Assembly: GCA_013043945.1 (NCBI GenBank)
Contig: JABEUW010000084.1
Location: 1-7,552 of the forward strand
Direction of reading: 5' to 3'
DNA length: 7,552 nt
From: Vulcanimicrobiota bacterium
GTDB lineage: Bacteria; Vulcanimicrobiota; Vulcanimicrobiia; Vulcanimicrobiales; Vulcanimicrobiaceae
The translations under genes and the position numbers were made by a program. Below are positions 1 through 6,508 of this stretch, one piece after another. Below the pieces are notes generated by a model that saw nothing but the letters and a program-made list of their open reading frames with translations, did no database searches and was not told where the DNA came from. The first letter of the stretch is position 1; every line of letters begins with the position of its first letter.

Positions 1-267
1 CGCCTCAGCGATGCAACGCTCTACGTCACCAAGGAGCCCTGCGTGATGTGCGCCGGCGCGCTCATCGCTGCGCGTATCGGCCGCGTGGTCTACGGCGCGC
101 CCGATCCCAAGGGAGGGGCCGATGGTGGAGCCTTCGATATCCTCCGCTCGCCGAAGACGAATCATCGCCCGGAGGTGCGTGCGGGGGTGCTCGAAGCGGA
201 GAGCTCCGAGCAGTTGGTCGCGTTTTTTCGCGGGCGTCGGGAAGGGAATCGCGAGGCGCCGCGGTAG
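1..267 (+). CDS. tadA: tRNA-specific adenosine deaminase TadA, C-terminal part (5' end outside window)
   Basis: TadA deaminates the wobble adenosine of tRNA-Arg(ACG) to inosine in the cytoplasm. The reading frame is open from base 1 to a TAG stop at 265-267, giving 88 residues, about half of a usual TadA. The zinc-binding signature EPCVMCAGA is at visible residues 12-20, with the two cysteine ligands at 14 and 17. It is followed by the family stretch RIGRVVYGAPDPKGGA and a C-terminal part of the form NHRPEV-x-AGVLEAE-xx-EQL-xx-FF-x-GRR. The HAE motif with the catalytic glutamate lies upstream of the window and cannot be checked. CMP/dCMP or guanine deaminases share the PCxxC motif, but the GGA and NH segments and the C-terminal pattern fit TadA better. 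The gene reads toward the tRNA gene 28 bp downstream; that promoter, if separate, must overlap the end of tadA. Confidence 0.92.
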   Translation, partial: RLSDATLYVTKEPCVMCAGALIAARIGRVVYGAPDPKGGADGGAFDILRSPKTNHRPEVRAGVLEAESSEQLVAFFRGRREGNREAPR

Positions 268-295
268 TACGGGCGTCGCACCCGCGTCGCAATAT

Positions 296-386
296 GGAGA
301 GGTGGTCGAGCGGTTGAAGGCACCCGCCTCGAAAGCGGGCAGACGTGATGAGCGTCTCGAGAGTTCGAATCTCTCCCTCTCCGCCA
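296..386 (+). tRNA. tRNA-Ser(CGA)
   Basis: This is a complete class II tRNA that decodes UCG. The acceptor stem pairs 296-302 (GGAGAGG) with 376-382 (CCTCTCC), followed by discriminator G383 and an encoded CCA at 384-386. The anticodon stem is 323-327 (CCCGC) with 335-339 (GCGGG). Its seven-base loop CTCGAAA carries anticodon CGA at 330-332. The long variable arm folds as a 5-bp stem, 341-345 (AGACG) with 353-357 (CGTCT), which is the serine-type hallmark. The T arm pairs 359-363 with 371-375 around the loop TTCGAAT (364-370). All stems pair without mismatches. The gene sits between tadA and a strong hairpin and appears to be a single-tRNA unit. Confidence 0.97.
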
Positions 387-389
387 TGC

Positions 390-430
390 ACGGAACGCTC
401 TTCGCCCTTTTGGGGCGAGGAGCGTTCCGT
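390..430. terminator. Long hairpin between tRNA-Ser and the convergent EAL gene, probable two-way terminator
   Basis: Positions 390-407 and 413-430 form an 18-bp inverted repeat (left arm begins ACGGAACGCTC, right arm ends GAGCGTTCCGT). There is one G-T pair and a five-base loop, TTTTG. It starts three bases after the tRNA CCA end, and its last base is also the last base of the EAL gene stop codon (TAA on the minus strand, 432-430). It is placed to stop transcription from both sides. Neither side has a real T-tract, so it is not a classic intrinsic terminator. It could act through a factor or protect and process 3' ends. Confidence 0.6.
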
Positions 431-1449
431 TATGCCGCCGCCGGCCGCGCTAAATAGAATCCTTGCACGTAATCGACGCCCTGTGCCGTAACCCAGGCGA
501 GTTCCTCGGGGCGTTCGATCCCCTCGGCGATCACTGCGAGTTTCAACTCCTTCGCAAGCTCGATGAGGCGTTGTGCGAGCGTCGCTTTGAACGGGTCGAG
601 GTGGATCCCGGCGATCAACGCAATATCGAGTTTGACGTAATCCGGGCGAAGGAGACCGAGCATGTTCAGCGAGGAGAAACCCGAGCCGAGGTCGTCGAGC
701 GCGATGGCGAGCCCGCGTTCGCGATAAAAATCGAGCACGCGCAGAAGGTGTTGTACGTCATCCACGCGTTCGCTTTCAACGACCTCCATCACCACGCGAT
801 TGAAGGGGATGCCGTTTCGTTCCAACGCGGCGAAGGTGGTCGCTAAACAGGTTACCGGATCGTAGATCGACGATGGAATAAAGTTCAGGAAGAGCTTCCC
901 TGAAAACCCGGCCGCAGCAAAGGTGTCGATGGCGCTCTCGCGCGCGACGCGATCGAGCGCCGGCGCCAAGCCAATCTCCTGGGCGACGCTGAAGAGGTGG
1001 CCGATCGGGGCGGTGGAATTCGCTAATCGCAGCAGCGCCTCACGCGCGAAAATTCGCGTTGGGTCCGAGGATTCGAAAATCGGTTGAAAATGCGTGGTGA
1101 ACGCCCGGCTCGCGATTGCGGTGCCGAGCCAGTCGAACTCGATCCGTCGCTGCAAGACGGCGAACGGCATGCTCTCGAAGGCGCGGTCGACGGTTAGCGG
1201 CTCGTCGTCGGCAACGACGAGCGCGTGGAGGCGCTCCGATTCGACCGAGGTAATCGCCACCGCAAGCCTCGCGACGTACGCACGTAATGCATCGGTGTCT
1301 CCGCTGACGCGCAACCACGAGCGCTCCACCGTTGCTTCCGGCAGTGCGCGCTCGATTTTCACGCGTAGATGATCGATCTCGGTCCGCAGAAATAACGTGC
1401 CGCGCGGAGGAAGCGTCGGCTCGATTGGCTGTCGACAGTCGCAACTCAT
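430..1449 (-). CDS. EAL-domain cyclic-di-GMP phosphodiesterase with N-terminal CxC module
   Basis: This is a 339-residue cytoplasmic protein predicted to hydrolyse c-di-GMP to linear pGpG, lowering the second messenger that favours biofilm over motility. The EAL domain spans roughly residues 110-336 and looks catalytically complete. It has FQPIF (121-125), EALLR (137-141), N189 in LNFIPSS, E222 in MEVVES, the metal-binding pair D252-D253 in LDDLGSGFSSL, K273 in DYVKLD, E309 in IAEGIE and Q329 in VQGFYLARP. There is no GGDEF, PAS or membrane segment. The first ~105 residues start MSCDCRQP, with cysteines at 3 and 5, then a leucine-rich stretch. From memory this resembles a known stand-alone EAL subfamily with the same CxC start and the phrase NF-x-P-x-SIYDP, but the role of that N-terminal part is unknown to me. 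The ATG at 1449 is the only sensible start; GAAGAG lies almost against it, too close for a normal ribosome binding site. The gene is divergent from the secreted propeller gene. Confidence 0.93.
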   Translation of the reverse strand: MSCDCRQPIEPTLPPRGTLFLRTEIDHLRVKIERALPEATVERSWLRVSGDTDALRAYVARLAVAITSVESERLHALVVADDEPLTVDRAFESMPFAVLQRRIEFDWLGTAIASRAFTTHFQPIFESSDPTRIFAREALLRLANSTAPIGHLFSVAQEIGLAPALDRVARESAIDTFAAAGFSGKLFLNFIPSSIYDPVTCLATTFAALERNGIPFNRVVMEVVESERVDDVQHLLRVLDFYRERGLAIALDDLGSGFSSLNMLGLLRPDYVKLDIALIAGIHLDPFKATLAQRLIELAKELKLAVIAEGIERPEELAWVTAQGVDYVQGFYLARPAAA

Positions 1450-1527
1450 ACTCTTCGCGAACGTTTCGGAGCGAGGCGCGCCGCTCCCCGCATGGTTTTG
1501 CGAGCGCGATGGCCAAGCGCGACCGAT
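1450..1527. promoter_or_regulatory. Divergent intergenic region between the EAL gene and the propeller gene
   Basis: This 78-bp gap must hold the promoters of two genes read in opposite directions, unless the propeller gene starts at the earlier ATG (1492), which would leave only 42 bp. I see no convincing -35/-10 pair and no strong ribosome binding site for either gene. The call rests on gene arrangement only. Confidence 0.35.
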
Positions 1528-4509
1528 ATGAACGTGCGGCTTGCCTTCCTCTCCTCGTTGCTCGTCGTGTTGCTAGGGGCGGGGAAGCAGGCGCCGCCGC
1601 TCGGCTCGGTGCCGTGGCGCTCGGTCGGCCCCGCGATCTCCGGTGGTCGCGCGAGCAGCGTTGTTGGTAGTAACAGCGATCCCATGCTCGTCTTGGTGGG
1701 GAGTGCCGGCGGTGGTGTTTGGCGCAGCGACGATGGCGGGCTCCACTTTCGACCGATCTTCGACCGAGAGCCCGTGAGCGCGATCGGCGCGGTGGCGATC
1801 GACCCGCGCGACGCCTCGACGATCTGGGTAGGGACCGGTGAGGCAAATCCGCGCAACGATGTGAGCCTCGGCGACGGGCTCTATCGCAGTACCGATGCCG
1901 GCGCACGCTGGACTCGTTCGCTCGCGTTGCCGCAGAGTTCGATCTCTTCGATCCTCGTCGACCCTGCGAATCCCGCGCACGTCATCGTCGGCGTTCTCGG
2001 CGACCCCTTTGCAGCGACGAACGATCGCGGTATCTACGTGACCGAGAACGACGGAGCGACGTGGCGGCACACGTTTTTTCTCGATGCGCGTACCGGTATC
2101 TCCGATATGGCGATGAATCCGAAGAATCCACGCGAAATGCTCGCCGGGGCGTGGACGATGCGTCGGAATGGCTGGAGCCTTCACAGCGGCGGTCCGCTCG
2201 ATGGGCTCTACCGTTCGATCGACGGCGGTGCGACCTGGCAGCGCGTACAGGCGCCGGGGCTACCGAAGGGGCCGTTGGGGCGCATTGCCGTCGCCTTTGC
2301 GCCCTCCAATCCGCAACGAATCTACGCGCTGCTGCAATCGCGCCACGGCCTGCTCTGGCGCTCGAGCGACGGCGGCGCGCGCTGGCGGAACGTCAGTAAC
2401 GACACGACGATCGACGAGCGTCCATTCTATTTCAGCCATCTCACCGTCGATCCGAAAAATGAGAATCATCTCTGGTCGGCCTCCGTGCACCTCACGGAGA
2501 GCACGGACGGTGGATTGCAGTGGCACATTACCGGGCGCGGTACGCATGGCGACCATCACGATATGTGGATATCCGCGGATGGCCTCCGTATCCTCGAAGC
2601 GGACGACGGTGGCCTCGCGATGAGCAACGATGGCGGAGAGCGCTGGCTATGGCGAAAAGTTCTGCCGATCGCGCAACTCTACGGCGTCGGCGTGAGCGCC
2701 GGCTGGAATTATCGTGCCTGCGTACCGTTGCAAGATAACGGCATCTATTGCGCGCACGTCGCGATGCCCGATCCGAGCGGGCTCTCGGCGAGTGCTTGGC
2801 GCAGCGTCGGCGGCGGTGACGGCACGGCAGCCTATCCCGACCCGAACGACTCACAGGTGATTTGGACGACCTCCGCCGGCGGAAATTACGACACGACGTT
2901 GCAAACGGTCGATCTTGCAACCGGTGAGACGCGCGATCTCTCGCCCTACGTGCGCGATCAGAATGTCGTTCCGCCCGCCGAGTTGCGCTATCGATTTAAT
3001 TGGGAGACGCCGTTGGCGTTCGATCCCTTCAACCCACACCGCATCTACACGGCGGGCGACGTGCTCTTTGCAACGACCGATCGCGGGCAGCGTTGGAGCG
3101 TGCTGAGCCCCGACCTGACGTTGCACGATCTCGCGCACGAAAAGATGACCGGAGGCTTGACGCTCGATGGTACCGGGGCCGAGACCTCCGATACGATTCT
3201 CGCGATCGCTCCTTCGAGGCTGCGGCGCGGCGAGATATGGGTCGGCACGGACGACGGACTCGTGCAACTGACGCACGACGGCGGAAAGCATTGGAAGAAC
3301 GTGACGCCGCCGGGCGCGATTCCCTTCGGGCGCTTCGCCTCCATCGCGCTCTCGCCGCGCCGGCCCGGGGCGGCCTACGCTATCGAAGACGCGCACATGG
3401 TCGGCGACGCGCACCCGTACGTCTTTCGTACGAATGACTATGGAGCGCATTGGCAGCGTATCGATCGCGGTTTACCGATCGAATCGGCTCGATGCATCAC
3501 CGTCGACCCACGCACGCCCGGGCTTCTCTACCTTGGGATGGAGCGCGGTATCGAAGCATCATGGGATTGGGGCGCTCGGTGGACGAGAATCAACGATGCG
3601 ATGCCGCCGGTCTCGGTGCGTGCGATCGTCGTACAGCCGCAACGCAACGATCTGCTCGTGGCGACGCACGGCCGTGGCCTCTACATCCTCGACGATGCGT
3701 CGGCACTACAGGGACTCGCGCGCGCGCAACGAGCCGGCGCCGCATTCTTTCAACCGCGAACCGCCTATCTGCTCAATGAAAATTCGTGGTGGAACACGCG
3801 CGACGATGGTGAATCCGCTCCCTACGGAGCGATCCTGTCATACTATCAATCGGCTCCGAGTGCGGCGGCGCCGCGCATCGAGATCATCGATGCGCGCGGA
3901 AGAATCGTTCGTCGTCTCGCGACTCTGCCGAATAAAGCGGGAATCGATCGCGTCATTTGGGATCTCACCGAAGAGCCCCCGGTTCCCTGGAAGAGCGCGC
4001 CGAGTTGGAACCGCGGCTACTCCGGCGGTGCTCTGGTTCTGCCGGGAATCTACACGGTGAGGATAACGCTCCAGGGCCGCACGTTCTCGCGCCGGCTCAC
4101 CGTCGCTGCCGACCCGCGCATGCACGCACCGATCGCTGCCTATCGCGCGGCGCAATCGGCGACGGAGCGCGCGTTCGCGATGCTCTCCTCGATCGACAAC
4201 GCCCTCAACGCGCTCGACGCCCGTGAGGGAGAGATTCGGTTGCAGCGGGCGAGCGCGCGCCGTTCCGCATTGCTCGCTCGGATCGCGCGCCTGCGCGCGA
4301 GCCTCACCTCGAGCCCGCATGCCGACCAGGACGATGATTTCTTGCGCGATCGGATCCGCGAACGCGTGCAAACGGAGATCGGTTCGTTGCAAACCTCGCC
4401 GGTCTCGCCGACCGCCGAACAGTTGCGTGAGAACGCCGTCTTAGCGAAGCTGACGGCGCAGCGCGTCGCTGCCGTTACGGCGTGGCTATCGGGCGCGGCG
4501 TCCCCATAA
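1528..4509 (+). CDS. Secreted sortilin/BNR-type beta-propeller protein with eleven Asp boxes
   Basis: This 993-residue exported protein belongs to the large bacterial group often labelled glycosyl hydrolase, sortilin-like or Ycf48-like; no enzyme activity can be shown from sequence. I chose the ATG at 1528 because it gives a compact signal peptide: MNVR, then LAFLSSLLVVLLGAG, with cleavage near residue 19. An in-frame ATG at 1492 would add 12 residues; neither has a clear ribosome binding site. The mature start WRSVGPAISGGR fits the family. Asp-box motifs (S/T-x-D-x-G-x-x-W or close variants) begin at residues 67, 121, 172, 230, 279, 325, 366, 516, 582, 635 and 678, implying two stacked propellers. 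Between boxes seven and eight lies a region with HGDHHDMW (340-347) and a GGGDGT motif. A FlgD-like Ig fold follows (about 783-863, with DRVIWDL and PGIYTVRI), then a helical arginine-rich tail (about 865-988). Likely roles are protein or glycan binding outside the membrane. I see no sialidase active site. The 3' end overlaps the convergent orphan gene. Confidence 0.88.
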   Translation: MNVRLAFLSSLLVVLLGAGKQAPPLGSVPWRSVGPAISGGRASSVVGSNSDPMLVLVGSAGGGVWRSDDGGLHFRPIFDREPVSAIGAVAIDPRDASTIWVGTGEANPRNDVSLGDGLYRSTDAGARWTRSLALPQSSISSILVDPANPAHVIVGVLGDPFAATNDRGIYVTENDGATWRHTFFLDARTGISDMAMNPKNPREMLAGAWTMRRNGWSLHSGGPLDGLYRSIDGGATWQRVQAPGLPKGPLGRIAVAFAPSNPQRIYALLQSRHGLLWRSSDGGARWRNVSNDTTIDERPFYFSHLTVDPKNENHLWSASVHLTESTDGGLQWHITGRGTHGDHHDMWISADGLRILEADDGGLAMSNDGGERWLWRKVLPIAQLYGVGVSAGWNYRACVPLQDNGIYCAHVAMPDPSGLSASAWRSVGGGDGTAAYPDPNDSQVIWTTSAGGNYDTTLQTVDLATGETRDLSPYVRDQNVVPPAELRYRFNWETPLAFDPFNPHRIYTAGDVLFATTDRGQRWSVLSPDLTLHDLAHEKMTGGLTLDGTGAETSDTILAIAPSRLRRGEIWVGTDDGLVQLTHDGGKHWKNVTPPGAIPFGRFASIALSPRRPGAAYAIEDAHMVGDAHPYVFRTNDYGAHWQRIDRGLPIESARCITVDPRTPGLLYLGMERGIEASWDWGARWTRINDAMPPVSVRAIVVQPQRNDLLVATHGRGLYILDDASALQGLARAQRAGAAFFQPRTAYLLNENSWWNTRDDGESAPYGAILSYYQSAPSAAAPRIEIIDARGRIVRRLATLPNKAGIDRVIWDLTEEPPVPWKSAPSWNRGYSGGALVLPGIYTVRITLQGRTFSRRLTVAADPRMHAPIAAYRAAQSATERAFAMLSSIDNALNALDAREGEIRLQRASARRSALLARIARLRASLTSSPHADQDDDFLRDRIRERVQTEIGSLQTSPVSPTAEQLRENAVLAKLTAQRVAAVTAWLSGAASP

Positions 4510-5209
4510 GCGCGGGGTCGGGCGCGGTCGATGGAAAGGTAAATTTATCGTATCGCGTCACCGCACGAACGCTAAACGAAAAGCCGAGCGCGTGTTCGGT
4601 CGCCGAAAAGACGCCGCGCACGACGACCCAGTAACCATCGATGCTGCGATAGGTGAGCCCGATACGCATGTCGCTCCGACTATCGCTCAGCACGATGTGC
4701 TGCGGTAATCCGGTTCTCGGATCGACCCGTACCTCACTTGGGTACATTCCGGTGTCGAGCGGGGTCGGTGCGATGAGCAGATGCAGAGCATCGTTGGTCG
4801 AGTCGGGAGCGTAGGCTGGATCGAGAAAGCTGATGTATGGAAGAACGAGGTCGGCATTTGGATCGGGTGCCGGGATGGGGAAAACGATCGGCGTTCCACG
4901 TTTGAGGGTAATCGAGATCGCCTTGAGGTTTGCGTAATAGGAAAACGAAAAACTCGAAAACGGATCGAAGTACGGAATGATGGGGAACGCCTCTCCGATG
5001 CGCGTAGCACCGTTGGGAAGGTCGTGCATGATCGCATAATTATCGGCGTTACGAACGGCGACGCTACGATCGATCTCCTGAGATCGGCCGAGCGATGGTA
5101 CGGTGACGCTCGTCCGTTCGCGATAGGTGATATAGGCTGGCGGCCGCGCGCTATACGCCGCTGCCGTGCGGTTTACGAGAAGCGCGAGCGCGAGGTCGGC
5201 ACCGATCAT
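4475..5209 (-). CDS. Exported LolA-like protein of unknown function
   Basis: I do not recognise a named family for this 244-residue protein. The frame stays open further upstream to 5575, but the ATG at 5209 is preferred. It has AAGAGG six bases ahead as a ribosome binding site, it gives a short signal-like N-terminus (LALALLVNRTAAAYSA, possible cleavage after residue 21), and it avoids running antisense through the amidohydrolase gene. The mature part looks all-beta, with alternating strands such as YITYRERTSVTV (27-38), FSFSYYANLKAISITL (87-102) and WVVVRGVF (194-201). The segment VDPRTGLPQHIVLSD (162-176), followed by GLTYRSIDGYWVV, recalls the end of LolA/LppX-type lipid-binding folds, where a VDP-x-TGLP turn is common. 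That is inference from pattern, not a proven match. There is no lipobox cysteine, so it is probably periplasmic or secreted. It is convergent with the propeller gene (35-bp overlap) and divergent from the amidohydrolase. Confidence 0.75.
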   Translation of the reverse strand: MIGADLALALLVNRTAAAYSARPPAYITYRERTSVTVPSLGRSQEIDRSVAVRNADNYAIMHDLPNGATRIGEAFPIIPYFDPFSSFSFSYYANLKAISITLKRGTPIVFPIPAPDPNADLVLPYISFLDPAYAPDSTNDALHLLIAPTPLDTGMYPSEVRVDPRTGLPQHIVLSDSRSDMRIGLTYRSIDGYWVVVRGVFSATEHALGFSFSVRAVTRYDKFTFPSTAPDPALMGTPRPIATP

Positions 5210-5263
5210 CGAAGGCCTCTTCGGCAGAGGAGCCACGCCTTCCGGTACCGCACTTCCCAACTC
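5210..5263. promoter_or_regulatory. 54-bp divergent control region with small inverted repeat
   Basis: This gap separates the start of the LolA-like gene (-) from the amidohydrolase gene (+). Positions 5216-5230 form a small inverted repeat, CCTCT-TCGGC-AGAGG. Its left arm, read on the minus strand, supplies the ribosome binding site AAGAGG for the LolA-like gene. Its right arm continues as AGAGGAG on the plus strand, but no usable plus-strand start lies at normal distance from it. I see no clear -10/-35 boxes. Confidence 0.35.
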
Positions 5264-6442
5264 GTGGATAGAGAGGATCGTGTCGCCCTCGACCGTCGCG
5301 TCATCGAATGGCGGCGAGCGATTCACCGTCGCCCCGAACTCGGCTTCCAAGAGCACGAAACGCAGGCGCTGATCGAGCGCGAACTCGACGCACTCGGAAT
5401 CGAGCATCGACGCGCGGCGCAGACCGGTGTCGTCGGCGTCATTCGCGGGGCGCTCGCAGGACGCACGGTCGCATTGCGCGCCGATATGGATGCGCTCCCG
5501 ATCTCCGAACGAACCGGGCTCCCGTTTGCATCGGAGACTCCCAATGCGATGCATGCGTGCGGTCACGACGCACACGTGGCGATGTTGCTCGGGGCGGCGA
5601 CGCTGCTACAGGCGCGACGCGCGGAATTACACGGCAACGTCGTCTTACTTTTTCAGCCCGCAGAAGAAGGCCCGGGCGGGGCGGAGCCGATGATCGCCGA
5701 GGGCGCACTGGAGAACCCGCGCGTCGATTGTGCGGCAATGCTGCACGTCGACGTGCGTCTGCCGACCGGCACGATCGGCGTTACGCCGGGGCCGGTGAAT
5801 GCTTCCGCCGATGAGTTTACGCTCCGAATCGTCGGGCGCGGTGGGCACGGTGCCTATCCGCACACCGGCGTCGATGCAATCGTTGCGGCCTCGGCGGTCG
5901 TCGGTGCGCTGCAAAGTATCGTATCGCGCGAAATCGATCCGCTTGCGAGTGCGGTCGTAACGATCGGTACGATCGCGGGTGGCTATCGTAACAATGCGCT
6001 CGCCGATGAGGTGGTGATGACCGGGACGCTGCGCGCCCACGATCCCGCGATACGCGATTCCTTCGCCGCGCGCGTCGAGCGGATCGCGAGTTCGGTCGCC
6101 GAGGGGTACGGTGCACGTGCCGAACTCGAAATGCGCCAGGGCTACCCGCCGGTCGTCAACGATGCGGAGATCGCATGCGGATTCGCACCGATCCTCGCGC
6201 GCGATGCCGGGGTCGCCGTCGTCGAGGCAGCGCCGACGATGGGCGGCGAGGATTTCGCCTTTATCGCGCTTGCCGTTCCGGCGCTACAGATGCGCCTCGG
6301 CATTAGGAACGAGGGAATCGGTGCGATTCGCTCGGGGCATAGCGCCGAATTCATCCTCGACGAAGCGGCGCTCGCACACGGGGTCGATGCGCTGGTGGCC
6401 TTCGTCGGTGCGCTCGGCTCCGAGCAGCTCCCAATCGCGTAA
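5264..6442 (+). CDS. M20D-family metal-dependent amidohydrolase (hippurate / N-acyl-amino-acid hydrolase type)
   Basis: The predicted 392-residue cytoplasmic enzyme hydrolyses the amide bond of N-acylated amino acids or similar conjugates (hippuricase, IAA-amino-acid hydrolase and N-acetyl-diaminopimelate deacetylase types); the substrate cannot be fixed from sequence. The start is the GTG at 5264, which places RRAIHRRPELGFQEHET at residues 17-33, as is usual, and gives the family's normal length. The frame is open back to 4781, but that part is antisense to the LolA-like gene. The metal ligands typical of M20D are present: C99 and H101 in MHACGHDAH, E135 in FQPAEEGPGGAE (E134 the likely general base), H161 in AMLHVDV and H359 in SGHSAEF. 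The lid/dimerisation domain spans about 180-290 and carries GRGGHGAYPHTGVDAI. MGGEDFAF is at 326-333. There is no signal peptide. No ribosome binding site lies at normal distance from the GTG. The SRPBCC gene follows on the same strand after 66 bp. Confidence 0.92.
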   Translation: MDREDRVALDRRVIEWRRAIHRRPELGFQEHETQALIERELDALGIEHRRAAQTGVVGVIRGALAGRTVALRADMDALPISERTGLPFASETPNAMHACGHDAHVAMLLGAATLLQARRAELHGNVVLLFQPAEEGPGGAEPMIAEGALENPRVDCAAMLHVDVRLPTGTIGVTPGPVNASADEFTLRIVGRGGHGAYPHTGVDAIVAASAVVGALQSIVSREIDPLASAVVTIGTIAGGYRNNALADEVVMTGTLRAHDPAIRDSFAARVERIASSVAEGYGARAELEMRQGYPPVVNDAEIACGFAPILARDAGVAVVEAAPTMGGEDFAFIALAVPALQMRLGIRNEGIGAIRSGHSAEFILDEAALAHGVDALVAFVGALGSEQLPIA

Positions 6443-6479
6443 AAACGCAACCCCTAGTATCTGCGACAAAAGCAGGTAC

Positions 6480-6487
6480 TATAAAAT
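6480..6487 (+). promoter_or_regulatory. Possible -10 element TATAAAAT ahead of the SRPBCC gene
   Basis: An A/T-rich patch containing TATAAAAT stands out in otherwise GC-rich sequence, 22 bases before the ATG at 6509. If TATAAA (6480-6485) is a -10 box, transcription would begin near 6492 and leave a short 5' leader. No recognisable -35 box lies 16-18 bases upstream, so this is tentative. Confidence 0.35.
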
Positions 6488-6508
6488 GTGTCTGCGAAGC
6501 GAGCGCTC

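Noticed and set aside
270..284. CGGG-CCCG inverted repeat between tadA and the tRNA
   Set aside because: A four-base stem is expected by chance in GC-rich sequence, and it is not followed by a T-run.
62..391. Minus-strand open frame over tadA and the tRNA gene
   Set aside because: It would translate the antisense of a complete tRNA and of conserved tadA sequence.
463..846. 127-residue plus-strand open frame inside the EAL gene
   Set aside because: It is antisense to the catalytic EAL core, whose motifs are all intact on the minus strand.
1040..1906. 288-residue minus-strand open frame across the EAL start and the propeller start
   Set aside because: It is extremely rich in Arg, Ser and Ala, has no recognisable motif, and overlaps two well-supported genes. 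It is a frame shadow of GC-rich DNA.
2851..3450. 199-residue minus-strand open frame inside the propeller gene
   Set aside because: It lies wholly antisense to conserved Asp-box coding sequence and shows Arg-rich shadow composition with no domain pattern.
4781..5263. N-terminal extension of the amidohydrolase frame by 161 codons
   Set aside because: The added part is antisense to the LolA-like gene, lacks any M20 similarity, and would make the enzyme far longer than its family.
5210..5575. N-terminal extension of the LolA-like frame by 122 codons
   Set aside because: It runs antisense through the start of the amidohydrolase, hides the signal-like segment, and ignores the well-placed AAGAGG before ATG 5209.
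6437..6448. GCGT-AAAA-ACGC mini-hairpin at the amidohydrolase stop codon
   Set aside because: A four-base stem with no T-run is too weak to call a terminator.
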